Notes: generated by a model not told the origin, from the letters alone. A stretch of DNA of 64,000 nt from CAKZNE01 sp964485405 (GCA_964485405.1 CAZAJG010000010.1:39463-103462), one strand, 5' to 3'; positions 16,634 through 26,790 are shown, numbered from the stretch's first letter. Numbers and translations: made by a program.

Positions 16634-19183
16634 ATGAAACAGACAGTATATACTTTAACACTTTTACTTTTTTCTATCTCTTCCTTTTGTCAAAAAGATA
16701 GTTATACCCGTTATTCAATTCTGGAAGGCCTACCAAGTAGTCAAGTATATGATGTTATTCAAGATGATTATGGCTTTATTTGGTTCTCTACCGATAAAGG
16801 TTTAAGTAGGTATGATGGCTTTAACTTTCAAAATTTCACCACCGAAGATGGTCTCATTAACAATGTTGTTTTTGATTTTTACAAGCAGAAAAATGGTGAT
16901 ATATGGTGTACTACTCTATCTGCTGAACTCTTTAAAATAGAAGGAAACCCTCCGCAATTTACACCTCACAAGTACAACACACTCATAAAAGAACATAGCG
17001 GAGGCCAAGTTCCTTACAGTACATTTATAATAAGAGAAGGAGGCCTAAAAATGGCCTTTCTAAGAACTACAGAACACCTTCACATCAATAAAAAAGGAGA
17101 AGTGATAAGCACTCCAAGGCTTCTACCCACTACCAAAAAGTACAACAGCCTTAGATGTGTGGTTTTGAAAGAAAACGCTCGGGAGTCCTTTTTCTTCTTA
17201 ACAAGTTCAAAACAGCTAGATAAAGTCAAACATAATTATGACTTTTTAACGGAAACTGCGGTAGAATCCATACGAGATGAAGCCTTGTATTTTGATCAAA
17301 AAAAGACAAGTGTTTTCCTGGTTACCGATAAAGTATTCATTCAATCTAATAACAAGTTACGAGAACTTCAACTCAGCAAAAATTGCATTGCTTCTGGAAA
17401 ATTGGATGACAATCATTTTTGGATTGGGCTGGATGGCGGTGGCGGCTACATATATGATTTAAGCGGAAATAGGATAGAACATTTTTTAGCTGAGCATTCG
17501 GTTACCCAAATTTTTAAAGATGCAGAAAACCATATTTGGATTTCCACACTAAGCTCCGGTGTTTACTTACAAAGAGAAACTCCACTAAAGTCCATGGATC
17601 CCGTTTTCGAAAACGACCTCTATGTTAATGATTTGGGTATCGATAAGGATGGAAATTTATATGTGGGCTACTACAATGGAAATATTTCTAAATACAATAG
17701 GAAGGAAGGTTTAACTTCTTTTTATAAAACCTCTCTCTACTGCCCTGCTCTAATAAACTTCAATAAGAAAAAGGGCATTACTCATTTTCACGCTGGGGAT
17801 AGAGTTTTCTCCAACAACGGTCAACTTGGTCATGAGCTAACCTGCAGGAACTTGTATAGCCATCAAGACCTGTTGTTTTTGGTTAACGACAATACTTTGG
17901 TATACAAACGTGGGGATACAACAAGCCATACCATCTTTGGAGAAACACGAGTTAGCGACATTCAATTTTTTAACAACCGTTACTATGCCGGAACCGAAGC
18001 GGGATTACTTTTTATTCCAAAGGATATTGAAAAAAAAGCACGGAAAGACGAATCACTCTTCTCCGTCCCCATCCGGGTCTTAGATAGCCTATATACATAT
18101 CTAGTTATTGGAACAAAAGAAGAAGGAATAGCCTTGATGAATGCAAAGGGGCATATTGTATTGAGGTTAAAAACGGAACATGGACTTAGCAGTAATTTCA
18201 TAACCAATCTTTACGTAGAAAATGACTCGGTGCTATGGGCATCTACCAGTAAAGGTTTAAGCCGTATTTATTTAGATAAGGACTTGAATTATCAAATTAC
18301 CAGTTTAAAGGATGAGCATGGCCCACTTGTATCCGGAGTAGAAGATATTGAGATCATTCAGGATACACTTTGGATAGGAACACAAAGCGGTTTGTATTAC
18401 ATGGCTAAGGATCGTTTTGCAAAGGAGAGTAACCTCCATCGCAACCCAAGGGTACTCTTTCATGCCATTGCAAATGATACACTAGCGCTTTCTGAAAACA
18501 GCAACATTGGTGCAGATAGCCGTATAGAATTTCATTTTCAAGCCATATCATTTTACGAGAATATTAAACCTAGGTACCGATATAAATTATCCAATATGGA
18601 TAAGGACTGGAAATACACTTTAGATCAAAGTATTATTTATGAAAACTTAACCCGTGGTGATTATACATTTAGCCTCCAGTTTTGCAATTCTGACGATTGC
18701 TGGACCAATACGGAGCGTACCATTTCTTTTTCGGTAAACTCCGGTTTTTATTGGGGTTGGTGGATGAATGGAATTGTCCTAATCGGTATATCGAGCATAT
18801 TCTATTTCTTTTATAGGAACCGAAATACAAGCACAAACAAACTCAAGCCTGTAACAGAGCCAGAGGATGAGGTAAGGGATATAATTCCAATAAAACATTT
18901 AGGCACATCAATAAAGCTAGAAACACAAAAAATCCTATTTGTAAAGTCTTCGGGTAATTATTTAGAGTTTCATACCACCACAAAAAAGTACCTTACTCGG
19001 ATGGCGATGAATGATTTTTTAAAGGCAGTTCCTAAGCCCAATGAGTTTGTAAGAGTTCATAAATCCTACAGCGTTCGTTTGGATAAAATTGATCAGAAAA
19101 ATAGTCGTAAGCTCTGGATTCAAGATCAAGAAATACCAATAGGAAGGGTTTATAAAGGTGAACTAATGGATGCAGAAGTATAA
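16634..19183 (+). CDS. Two-component-regulator propeller protein with LytTR DNA-binding domain
   Basis: The 849-residue protein has a signal peptide (MKQTVYTLTLLLFSISSFCQ), many Reg_prop blades (for example SSQVYDVIQDDYGFIWFSTDKGLSRYDG and SNFITNLYVENDSVLWASTSKGLSRI), a Y_Y_Y domain (about 620-695), one TM helix (about 705-725) and a cytoplasmic LytTR domain (about 745-849; ILFVKSSGNYLEFHT, RVHKSYSVRLDKI). It lacks the histidine kinase and receiver of hybrid systems, so the periplasmic sensor may control DNA binding directly across the membrane. It probably regulates nearby secreted genes or itself. Confidence 0.88.
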   Translation: MKQTVYTLTLLLFSISSFCQKDSYTRYSILEGLPSSQVYDVIQDDYGFIWFSTDKGLSRYDGFNFQNFTTEDGLINNVVFDFYKQKNGDIWCTTLSAELFKIEGNPPQFTPHKYNTLIKEHSGGQVPYSTFIIREGGLKMAFLRTTEHLHINKKGEVISTPRLLPTTKKYNSLRCVVLKENARESFFFLTSSKQLDKVKHNYDFLTETAVESIRDEALYFDQKKTSVFLVTDKVFIQSNNKLRELQLSKNCIASGKLDDNHFWIGLDGGGGYIYDLSGNRIEHFLAEHSVTQIFKDAENHIWISTLSSGVYLQRETPLKSMDPVFENDLYVNDLGIDKDGNLYVGYYNGNISKYNRKEGLTSFYKTSLYCPALINFNKKKGITHFHAGDRVFSNNGQLGHELTCRNLYSHQDLLFLVNDNTLVYKRGDTTSHTIFGETRVSDIQFFNNRYYAGTEAGLLFIPKDIEKKARKDESLFSVPIRVLDSLYTYLVIGTKEEGIALMNAKGHIVLRLKTEHGLSSNFITNLYVENDSVLWASTSKGLSRIYLDKDLNYQITSLKDEHGPLVSGVEDIEIIQDTLWIGTQSGLYYMAKDRFAKESNLHRNPRVLFHAIANDTLALSENSNIGADSRIEFHFQAISFYENIKPRYRYKLSNMDKDWKYTLDQSIIYENLTRGDYTFSLQFCNSDDCWTNTERTISFSVNSGFYWGWWMNGIVLIGISSIFYFFYRNRNTSTNKLKPVTEPEDEVRDIIPIKHLGTSIKLETQKILFVKSSGNYLEFHTTTKKYLTRMAMNDFLKAVPKPNEFVRVHKSYSVRLDKIDQKNSRKLWIQDQEIPIGRVYKGELMDAEV

Positions 19184-19396
19184 CTTGGCCTACCTTTCCT
19201 TTGTCACTTTTCAGGGATTTGCACAGCTCTAAAAAAATTACGAAAAGCATAACCGTTGTTCGCCCCAAAATCAAGGTCGTTTATCCCAAAACCTTCTTAT
19301 TATTAAATACATAGCCTTTTTCACTTTATTATTGTTTGAAAGTTTTCTAGCGCTAGAAATTCTAATTTCCATTAAACTCTTAAAACAATTTAAGTC

Positions 19397-19771
19397 ATGA
19401 AAAAACAGATTTTAATTCTATTCGCTATGGTTTTATCCATAGGTCTAAGCGCTCAAACTATTGACAACACCACTGCATGTAACTATGAACTTAGGGTACA
19501 TATTCAAACCATTGGCTCTGGATGTGGACCTTCTCTAGGTTTCATGAATGTATCCGTAAACCCCGGAATGAGCACACTACCTACTCTTCCTCCTGGATAT
19601 GAATTTTTTGCAGTAGAAGTGCTTGATCCTGGCTTCACTTTTCTGGTAGGAGTAGGTTCTGGTTGTTCTACCTGTGGGGTACCCACAAGCTCTGGCTCAT
19701 ACCCATGCACCGTATCCGGCAATGTAACAGCCGATTGGTCTATTTGTGGAACATTGAAGATAACCAATTAG
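19397..19771 (+). CDS. Small secreted cysteine-containing protein
   Basis: The 124-residue ORF starts with a signal peptide (MKKQILILFAMVLSIGLSAQ). The mature protein is short, rich in Gly/Ser/Pro and contains seven Cys (ACNY, SGCGP, SGCSTCG, YPCTV, SICG), which suggests disulfide bonds in the periplasm or outside the cell. It has no T9SS sorting domain and no recognised family. It follows the LytTR regulator gene after 213 bp and is terminated by a hairpin, so it may be a target of that regulator (inference). Confidence 0.65.
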   Translation: MKKQILILFAMVLSIGLSAQTIDNTTACNYELRVHIQTIGSGCGPSLGFMNVSVNPGMSTLPTLPPGYEFFAVEVLDPGFTFLVGVGSGCSTCGVPTSSGSYPCTVSGNVTADWSICGTLKITN

Positions 19772-19786
19772 ATAGTTTTCCTAGAA

Positions 19787-19826
19787 AAGAGTCGCTTAGA
19801 AATTATTTTCTGGGCGGCTCTTCTTT
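19787..19826 (+). terminator. Hairpin terminator after the small secreted protein
   Basis: AAGAGTCGC (19787-19795) pairs with GCGGCTCTT (19814-19822) with one G-T pair, followed by a short pyrimidine tract. It lies between the convergent secreted protein and lipoprotein genes. Confidence 0.6.
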
Positions 19827-19862
19827 ATAACAAGGCTGATAGTTCTGAATGCTGGCTCATCT

Positions 19863-20393
19863 CTATTCTCCTGAATCTGATAGCTTGCGTTGCAACATTC
19901 CAGATCGCTTCATTTCCAAAACGCCTATATGAGCCTCTAGTAAAGCTTTCATTTTTTTGGTCTTTACTCCAACCGTATAGGGTGTATCCTCTAACCGATC
20001 ATGTATGGAATAACTAAAATCATACCCTAATTGAGTTTTCTTCTTGTGCAATGGAGGCATTGGAGCTAGTTTATATAGACCGTAGTGTGAACGCACAAAA
20101 AGAACAAAGCGATACTTTTCTTTATCTAAGAACTTAGTATACTCTAGCTCATGCTTTTTAATAAAGATCACATCTCCATGATACTTTTCCCGAACCATTT
20201 GAATCACCCAGTCGTCCAGATTAGGCCTTCCACTTAAAACCACCAAAAACGTAGAATCTTTTACTCCAAAGCTTTTCGGGATACCCTTTTCCGTGCTTTC
20301 TATATAACTCTGATATTCTTTGCGCTTTATAGCAGTGCATGAAATAAGAATTGGAACGACAAAAGAAAGCAAGAATAATCTTGAGATTCTCAT
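19863..20393 (-). CDS. Lipoprotein of unknown function
   Basis: The 176-residue protein has a lipoprotein signal (MRISRLFLLSFVVPILISC, lipobox Cys at residue 19). The mature part is basic and alpha/beta, with stretches such as STFLVVLSGRPNLDDWVIQMVREKY and YRFVLFVRSHYGLYKL, but matches no family I know. It stands alone on the minus strand and is convergent with the small secreted protein gene. Confidence 0.65.
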   Translation of the reverse strand: MRISRLFLLSFVVPILISCTAIKRKEYQSYIESTEKGIPKSFGVKDSTFLVVLSGRPNLDDWVIQMVREKYHGDVIFIKKHELEYTKFLDKEKYRFVLFVRSHYGLYKLAPMPPLHKKKTQLGYDFSYSIHDRLEDTPYTVGVKTKKMKALLEAHIGVLEMKRSGMLQRKLSDSGE

Positions 20394-20771
20394 TGCTGGT
20401 AATATTTGGTTTCAGAAGAATGAGCCTGCAATATACTTGGTTTCAATCCTAAACTTACGCCTTTTTGCTTCAAATCGTCACCTCTACATAGTGCGAGTCA
20501 TCTCAACTACTTTGTTATTAAGTCAAAGCATTTCTGAAGAAATTAAAAAGCGATTGCGTGTTCAAGCTCCCAATAATACAGATACACAAACAACAAGTGG
20601 TACAATAAACCAGTATCAAACCCCTCTGAGCCATCTTCAATCTCAATCCTACCAGAATCATATTACAGTTGCGATTTGTCTTTAGTGAGAGATAGCTTTA
20701 AGTATCAAAATAAAGGTAGAAGCCGAAAAACCTTAACAAATAGAGTAGGCATAAAATCAAAATCTTTAATT
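20394..20771. other. Region between divergent lipoprotein and T9SS protein genes
   Basis: About 380 bp with an open plus frame (20320-20685) whose residue pattern looks noncoding and which overlaps the lipoprotein gene start. I regard it as a spurious frame. The region probably holds two divergent promoters and a leader for the T9SS protein; no motif is clear. Confidence 0.4.
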
Positions 20772-21947
20772 ATGAATCTATTAAAACTATTTTCTAAAAA
20801 TGGAATAGCATTGCTTCTTTTTGCTCTGGTTAGTTTAACAGTAAGTACGGATGCACTCTCCCAAACCGCTACCTTACAGCAAAAAAGCAACATATTTCCA
20901 TTCTCCTATTCCAACAATGATTTCTCCTATTGTGAACCTACTACAAGAGACTTTATAGCGCGATACGATTTCTGTCCAGCCACAACCGGAATGTGCGGCC
21001 CCAACTCGTGCGGAAGCAATCCTTATAAAATAGAGGCTCAACTATTTAGGGACAATACCCTACTAAGTACACAGGAAAGACAATTGGGTACTGCGGAATT
21101 AAATTTTTTCTTTAACGGAGTTACTGTTGCTGAAGGTGATTACAGAGTCGTTTTCAGGTTTAGAAGACGAAGAGTAAGTTGCTTTGGTTGGATTCTTGAG
21201 GACACTAGAACCTCAAACATCATTACATCAACTAAACTCGATGCAACTCCAGGTTTCAACGTTAATGGAACCACAGTACCCACCGATGGGAGCCCAATCA
21301 CGGTTTGTGCCAGTAACATCAAAATAAACGCAGCCAGCACTTCTTGTGAGAGTTCCTATTACATAGCGGTTGAAGAATGTAACCGCTGGTGGTCTAGAAC
21401 TTACGATTACGAGTGGAGCAAATGGTTTAGTGGGAAAGCTCCGAATAACCTAAACTTACAACAACTATCCACTACCTATAGCTATGGGTCGAATTTTACT
21501 GGATCATCCAGCCGACAAGGGTCCACTTTGATTGGTGGAAATTTACCCAATGGCTCAGCTCGCTATTATAGAGTGAAAGTTTGCACAAATGATCCTTGGA
21601 GCTGCAAAACAGCTCTGATACGCGTAGATGGTTCGTGTAAAAAGGGAGCGGACAATCTTGTTATTCTAGAGAGTGAAGAGCAAACAACTTCATTTGATCT
21701 TGACATTTATCCAAATCCTGCTTACGATCAACTGACCGTTCAGTATAGCGTTGAAAAAGAGGGTGCCCTAAGCATAGATCTTTACGATTTAACTGGGAAA
21801 AAAATAAAGAATCTACTCAATACCACCAACGAAATTGGTGCGCATAAAATGGAGTTTGATGTTTCGAACATAAATCAAGGAACCTATCTGGTAATCATGA
21901 AAAGTTCAGGTCATGTAAAAACCGCTAAGCTTGCTATTGGTTACTAA
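20772..21947 (+). CDS. Secreted protein with C-terminal T9SS sorting domain
   Basis: I start at the ATG at 20772 because it opens a good signal peptide (MNLLKLFSKNGIALLLFALV and on to an Ala-Leu-Ser-Gln site); the frame extends 32 codons further upstream. The mature protein is Cys-rich in its first 300 residues. It ends with a type A sorting domain of about 75 residues: LDIYPNPAYDQLTVQYS, LYDLTGKKI, YLVIMKSSGHVKTAKLAI. Such proteins cross the outer membrane by the type IX system and are anchored or released. The passenger domain is not recognised. Confidence 0.8.
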   Translation: MNLLKLFSKNGIALLLFALVSLTVSTDALSQTATLQQKSNIFPFSYSNNDFSYCEPTTRDFIARYDFCPATTGMCGPNSCGSNPYKIEAQLFRDNTLLSTQERQLGTAELNFFFNGVTVAEGDYRVVFRFRRRRVSCFGWILEDTRTSNIITSTKLDATPGFNVNGTTVPTDGSPITVCASNIKINAASTSCESSYYIAVEECNRWWSRTYDYEWSKWFSGKAPNNLNLQQLSTTYSYGSNFTGSSSRQGSTLIGGNLPNGSARYYRVKVCTNDPWSCKTALIRVDGSCKKGADNLVILESEEQTTSFDLDIYPNPAYDQLTVQYSVEKEGALSIDLYDLTGKKIKNLLNTTNEIGAHKMEFDVSNINQGTYLVIMKSSGHVKTAKLAIGY

Positions 21948-21972
21948 TTGAAAGTACTTTTTTTGAAAATTA

Positions 21973-22005
21973 AAGCCGTTTCAGATGCATGAAACGGCTT
22001 TTTTA
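21973..22005 (+). terminator. Intrinsic terminator after the T9SS protein
   Basis: The perfect stem AAGCCGTTTCA / TGAAACGGCTT is followed by a run of T residues about 25 bp after the stop codon. Confidence 0.85.
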
Positions 22006-22235
22006 ATGGAAACCACTTTTGAAAAACCAGAAAATGGTTTGATGGTATTTAATCCCTAAAGTGAACCACCACAAATCCCTAATCAATCGAAGTCGTTGTT
22101 TCATGGAATCAAAATGGCATTTAATGCCTTCACTATAGTTTAACACTGACCCCGATAGTAAGTTAACCGATGGATTTAAAAACTCATTCTTAACCCAGAA
22201 GAATCAAACGGCTCTTCTTTCTTAAAAACATGACT

Positions 22236-23354
22236 ATGAAAAAAACAACTCTTAGCGTAAAACTATTTATCGTTGGCTTAGTATCGATGGTATTATCAAA
22301 CGACCTAGATGCACAAATCTCTACCGGAGGAACCACAACTAACTCTGGAACTAACGCAACAGCATCTGGATTTGACTCAAAGGCAATTGGAAGTTACTCT
22401 GTTGCGATTGGAAAAAGTAACAACGCCAATCAAACAGGATCTGTTGCTATAGGTACTCAGGCTTTATCTACAAACACAGGGGGTATAAGTATAGGAAACC
22501 TAGCTATAACACAAGGCGATTATGCTACCAGTATAGGGTATAAAACGTTTGCAAACGACCTTCTATCCATGTCTTTAGGCCATTATTTGGAAACTCAGGC
22601 TCCATCCAGTTTTGCCATTGGAACAGGCGCAACACCAACCAATAGATTGGTTAACAATTTTAGCAACTCTTTGATGGTAGGCTTTGGAAGTGTTAAACCT
22701 ACTCTATTTGTAACAACAGCCACTGACCCAGCAGCAACCGGAGAAGTACGAATTGGAGGTTTAGCAACCAATTCACAATTTAACGGTTTAGGAAAACTGC
22801 AAATAATCGACCAAACATCAGATTGGAATGCCTTTATATTTAATGGAGGTGGCAATGGAAAAGGACTTCGAATAAAAGGTGGTTTTTACAATGGTTCTCA
22901 TTCCTTACTTCAAGTAGAGGCCAATAACTCTGCTGGAGGATCATTGGATGAAGCCAACATACGTTTTTCTGTACTCGCAGATGGAAAAGTGATTATCGGA
23001 GATCCTGAAACTGCTACCATTAGCTCTGCATCAATCACTCAAATCAATAGAGACGATTACAGGCTCATTGTTCAAAACGGAATTTTAGCAGAGAAAGTAA
23101 AAGTCGCCTTGGCAAACTCAGCCGATTGGGCAGATTATGTATTTCAGGATGATTTCGAGCTCAAAACATTGGCAGAGGTAGAGTCTTTTATTGAAGAAAA
23201 TAACCACTTACCCGATGTTCCTTCTGCTGAGCAGGTAGCAAAAGAAGGAATAGATGTGGCTAAAATGGATGCCCTGTTGTTGCAAAAGATTGAAGAACTA
23301 ACGCTTTATATTATTGATTTAGAGAAGAAAATTAAGGTTTTAGAGGATCAATAA
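22236..23354 (+). CDS. Secreted fibre-like protein with YadA-head-type repeats
   Basis: Either ATG (22230 or 22236) leads into a signal peptide (MKKTTLSVKLFIVGLVSMVL). Residues about 45-125 contain repeats of the form (S/A)xAIGxxA / GSVAIGTQALS, as in left-handed beta-roll YadA head domains of trimeric adhesins. The C-terminal 80 residues (DWADYVFQDDFELKTLAEVESFIEENNHLPDVPS ... KIEELTLYIIDLEKKI) form a conserved Bacteroidota fibre tail ending in a coiled coil, related in style to tail-spike intramolecular chaperone regions. There is no T9SS domain. It probably forms a surface or secreted trimeric fibre. Confidence 0.75.
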   Translation: MKKTTLSVKLFIVGLVSMVLSNDLDAQISTGGTTTNSGTNATASGFDSKAIGSYSVAIGKSNNANQTGSVAIGTQALSTNTGGISIGNLAITQGDYATSIGYKTFANDLLSMSLGHYLETQAPSSFAIGTGATPTNRLVNNFSNSLMVGFGSVKPTLFVTTATDPAATGEVRIGGLATNSQFNGLGKLQIIDQTSDWNAFIFNGGGNGKGLRIKGGFYNGSHSLLQVEANNSAGGSLDEANIRFSVLADGKVIIGDPETATISSASITQINRDDYRLIVQNGILAEKVKVALANSADWADYVFQDDFELKTLAEVESFIEENNHLPDVPSAEQVAKEGIDVAKMDALLLQKIEELTLYIIDLEKKIKVLEDQ

Positions 23355-23387
23355 TAGTTCCTGAAATAATAATTAATGATCCATAAA

Positions 23388-25802
23388 ATGAAAACAAAAT
23401 ATCTAATAATAGTCTTCTTTTTGATCAATTGCGGAAATATTTTTGGTCAAAACGATTGTGTAACGGAGGATAGAAATTCCGCCTGCTGTAACGGCATTAT
23501 AGTAACAGACCCTGAGGCTCCTGTTAATAACGAAAAACCGCCTGCGTATAAAAATACATTTGATTGGAGAACCCAGAAGATTTGGGTTTACCATCCAGAT
23601 GGAGGTTATGATGATGGAATCGGTCAACCCATTCAGATCGATAATCCGTTTCATACCAACCACTCTTATCTTCAACATGTAAATATTTTTTCTCAAGGTG
23701 CTGAGGGCTTAGACTACTCTCCAGAAGATGGGTGGGAATTACTCCACCGGAATCTAGGTCATGATCTTTCCAATGATAATATACTAGTTGATCCTGCAGC
23801 AGCAGAAGATAGGGAGGGGCCCTATTTTATTCTTTATAATAAATACACAGGCACCTTGAGGCTTGCTGCATCCTTTAGAACGTTTTCGCTTGACGATAAG
23901 ATAATTACCACATTAAGCTTTAAAGACACTCCCGGACTTGTTCCAACAGGTCTGTTTAATCAATATGGAGATTTAAGCAGTACACTGGATAAACCAACAG
24001 CAATAAACAACATCTCAGTTGCGTCTCAAGGAGGTCAAAACAACAATTCGTGGTTTGTAGTTGACTTTAAAATGGCCTATGACCCATGCGGTTGTTCCAA
24101 TAATTCTGAATTGTTGTTTGAGTTTTTCACCTTTGATCAAGCGGATGTTGATCTTGGCGGACGATTAATTGCAACTTCAGTTCCATTGGATGGTTCTGGC
24201 TCAAGTCCATTACTCAACGGTCAGGATTTCATTGCCGCTGTTAATAGAGATGATTTCAATGTAAGAGGAGGCATGTTAACTTACCAAAACATCGATGATT
24301 TGGTAAACAAATATGATCAATCCTCCTATAATCTTGATCCGTTGCAAAACTTAGCCTATTCGGCATTTGGTAAAATCCTAGAGCTTGGAGCATCAGCAGT
24401 TGATGATAAACTCAATACGGTTATAAACAATGCCCTCACAGATTTTATAGGTGCAGATGTCCTTGCTGAATTTGGAGAAGAAGAAAAATTAGATATTGGC
24501 TACGGCATTGCAGGAGCCACCTCTAAGTTTTTAATGTCTTCTTTAAATCCTAAAAAACCAAAAATCCCGAATGTTCACTTTATTGAAGGAGAGATGTTAT
24601 TACGCGGAACCTACAGCAATACCACTCCTATTAGTATTGGAGGTATTAATCTTGTAGCACCTGGTAGCTCAAAATCGTTGGAACCAAGCCTTGAATGGTG
24701 GAAGTACCCCCTTTACAATGAACAGATGGGGATTGCAGCGGTACTTGAGAAGCCTAAAGTAACAGGAAAAGTAAGGATAACGGAGACACCGACTTCAACA
24801 GAAGCAGGCGTAAGAACGCACTATTACACCTTAAAGGAGCCTTTAAAATATGCTCTTAATCCTGCCTCCGAGATTGATCTTGATAAAACCAGAATCTATG
24901 GAGCCTATGTTGTAAAATATGTTAGAACCGATCGAACAGGAACTAAGCATTATCCGGATGAGGTTGTTTCTGATTTTTATCCCATCAGTAATTTAGATGA
25001 TCTATACATACCCATAGATCTACCGGCTAATATTGGAGACTATTATACCGAAACCTATGTTTATCTGAGATTGATGTTCGACAATACTTTCCAAAAAAAC
25101 AACCATGGAAAAATAAATAGATCGTTCCAAATTGCAACTTATGATACGGATCATTTACGCACTCCACCCGCTACGGATCTTTCAGGGCGAATTAATGCAG
25201 GTGACTTTCCAGATGCAAAAAGATTGGTTGATGGAGCCGTATACGGAACGAACACAACTGTTCATGCACTTGATAAACTATATGTTAAAGGAAACATAGG
25301 AACTTCAACCTCCTTGGTTACCGCAAGCCTTACCGCCAGTGGTTCTGTTAACGTTAGAAACAATGCGGTTATAGGGCCCAATGTTTTGTTAGAGATTACA
25401 GGTGTAAACGGCTTTGAATTTGACTATTCTATTCATCCACAATCTGGTGACCAAATCAAGCATTTTTGTGCCAATAAATACAGAGCCAACACCATGGATC
25501 CTCGTAGAAAAGCAAAAAACTCGGGTGTTATGAATGGTTCACCTACTGATGATACAGATGCGAAAACAACTAGTACTATTTTTCCAAATCCTACTACTGG
25601 TAAATTTTACTTACAAACTGGCAAAGATGAAGTCGTAAACCACTTAATCATTACCAATAGCCTAGGTTCTGTAGTTTATAAAAGATCCGATATTAAAGAA
25701 GCTGAGATTATGATTGATTTATCTCATCAACCGAATGGCATTTACTTTTTAAATGTCAAAAAGAATGAAAAAACATATACCGAAAAGATAGTTAAGAATT
25801 AG
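23388..25802 (+). CDS. Large secreted protein with T9SS sorting domain
   Basis: Starting at 23388 (the frame opens 4 codons earlier at 23376), the protein has a signal peptide (MKTKYLIIVFFLINCGNIFG) and about 800 residues. The middle is an unfamiliar beta-rich region with no enzyme motif. The C-terminus is a T9SS sorting domain (STIFPNPTTGKFYLQ, NSLGSVVYKRS, QPNGIYFLNVKKNEKTYTEKIVKN). It follows the fibre gene by about 30 bp and is probably co-transcribed, so the two products may work together at the surface. A hairpin terminator follows. Confidence 0.8.
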   Translation: MKTKYLIIVFFLINCGNIFGQNDCVTEDRNSACCNGIIVTDPEAPVNNEKPPAYKNTFDWRTQKIWVYHPDGGYDDGIGQPIQIDNPFHTNHSYLQHVNIFSQGAEGLDYSPEDGWELLHRNLGHDLSNDNILVDPAAAEDREGPYFILYNKYTGTLRLAASFRTFSLDDKIITTLSFKDTPGLVPTGLFNQYGDLSSTLDKPTAINNISVASQGGQNNNSWFVVDFKMAYDPCGCSNNSELLFEFFTFDQADVDLGGRLIATSVPLDGSGSSPLLNGQDFIAAVNRDDFNVRGGMLTYQNIDDLVNKYDQSSYNLDPLQNLAYSAFGKILELGASAVDDKLNTVINNALTDFIGADVLAEFGEEEKLDIGYGIAGATSKFLMSSLNPKKPKIPNVHFIEGEMLLRGTYSNTTPISIGGINLVAPGSSKSLEPSLEWWKYPLYNEQMGIAAVLEKPKVTGKVRITETPTSTEAGVRTHYYTLKEPLKYALNPASEIDLDKTRIYGAYVVKYVRTDRTGTKHYPDEVVSDFYPISNLDDLYIPIDLPANIGDYYTETYVYLRLMFDNTFQKNNHGKINRSFQIATYDTDHLRTPPATDLSGRINAGDFPDAKRLVDGAVYGTNTTVHALDKLYVKGNIGTSTSLVTASLTASGSVNVRNNAVIGPNVLLEITGVNGFEFDYSIHPQSGDQIKHFCANKYRANTMDPRRKAKNSGVMNGSPTDDTDAKTTSTIFPNPTTGKFYLQTGKDEVVNHLIITNSLGSVVYKRSDIKEAEIMIDLSHQPNGIYFLNVKKNEKTYTEKIVKN

Positions 25803-25830
25803 TAGTTCCACTACTTTCATCTCACTAGGA

Positions 25831-25868
25831 AAAGAGCTTCAGATTTAATTTCTGTGGCTCTTTTTTTC
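25831..25868 (+). terminator. Intrinsic terminator after the large T9SS protein
   Basis: AAAGAGC..TCAGA pairs with TCTG..GGCTCTTT around a short AT loop and runs into seven T residues, about 30 bp after the stop codon. Confidence 0.75.
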
Positions 25869-25962
25869 ATTTTCAATAACTTAGTAGACTACTATCACCA
25901 AAAATTTATTTAGGACAGGAAGAATATCCAGTGGCCATTTCCTTTAAGATAAAAGATCCAGT

Positions 25963-26790
25963 CTAATCAATCTGGAAGACCACTTTGTGGATGGTGAATT
26001 CTCGATTCTGCGTTAAGCTAAACTCCATCCATCCATGATAGTAATAGTCCCTTTGTGAACTATTTAACCACCTAAATACAAAAATCTTTTTCCCATCACC
26101 CATAGTTCCATGGTGGTAATCATGATGTAAAGAATACAGATTTGAGTCATTTTCACTTCTTAATTGGAAAAGATGGTTTCGATGAGGATAAAAGCCATGG
26201 TCCACAAAATGTGATAAGATATTGTTATTATCCGCCTCGGCTGACCATTGTAAAGTTGCATCCTTAAGATCTATAGAATCTTCTGGAGAAAAAAACCGCG
26301 TATCTGGCCCTTCAAACACCTCCGAATGCAGTGTATCAGAAAAGGGGGAGATGATTGGAGAATCATACGACAGTTGGAAAGTAGAATCAAACTCAGGGAA
26401 TGTAACTAAACCACTATTTTTGAATGTAGTAATAAAACCATCTTTTTGATTTTTGGTTAGTGCCTCCTCAATGTTGATTCTGACACTGTAAACTGTATCC
26501 GTTCCTCTATGTTTGTTTATATAATAATCTGAAATTTCTACCCTCAACCATGGATAAATGGAACCATCAATATAAAAATCATATTCGATTCTTTTCCCAC
26601 TCGTGTATGCCCTAACGTTTGTAGGTTGTGGGTTTAGGATAGTACGCGTATTAATAGTGTGGCTTGGATCGCTAAACCTCACCAAAAGAGGTGAGGCTTC
26701 TCCAGTTCCAGAGGGAATAGTGTGGCTTGGCTCTTTACTACAACTTAAAAGAAGCGTCACAAAAACACCAAAGTAAACAATGTATTTCAT
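25963..26790 (-). CDS. Lipoprotein of unknown function
   Basis: I start at the internal ATG (26790), where MKYIVYFGVFVTLLLSC gives a lipoprotein signal with lipobox Cys17. The mature part of about 258 residues is beta-rich with many Ser/Asp/His residues (DHGFYPHRNHLFQL, LHHDYHHGTMG) and a WMEFSLTQNREFTIHKVVFQ end. No family is recognised. The His-rich segment could bind metal, but this is speculative. It is the last host-like gene before the accessory island. Confidence 0.65.
   Translation of the reverse strand: MKYIVYFGVFVTLLLSCSKEPSHTIPSGTGEASPLLVRFSDPSHTINTRTILNPQPTNVRAYTSGKRIEYDFYIDGSIYPWLRVEISDYYINKHRGTDTVYSVRINIEEALTKNQKDGFITTFKNSGLVTFPEFDSTFQLSYDSPIISPFSDTLHSEVFEGPDTRFFSPEDSIDLKDATLQWSAEADNNNILSHFVDHGFYPHRNHLFQLRSENDSNLYSLHHDYHHGTMGDGKKIFVFRWLNSSQRDYYYHGWMEFSLTQNREFTIHKVVFQID

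Noticed and set aside
20320..20685. 121-codon plus-strand ORF
   Set aside because: Overlaps the start of the lipoprotein gene on the other strand, has irregular composition without domain or signal, and lies in an expected promoter region.
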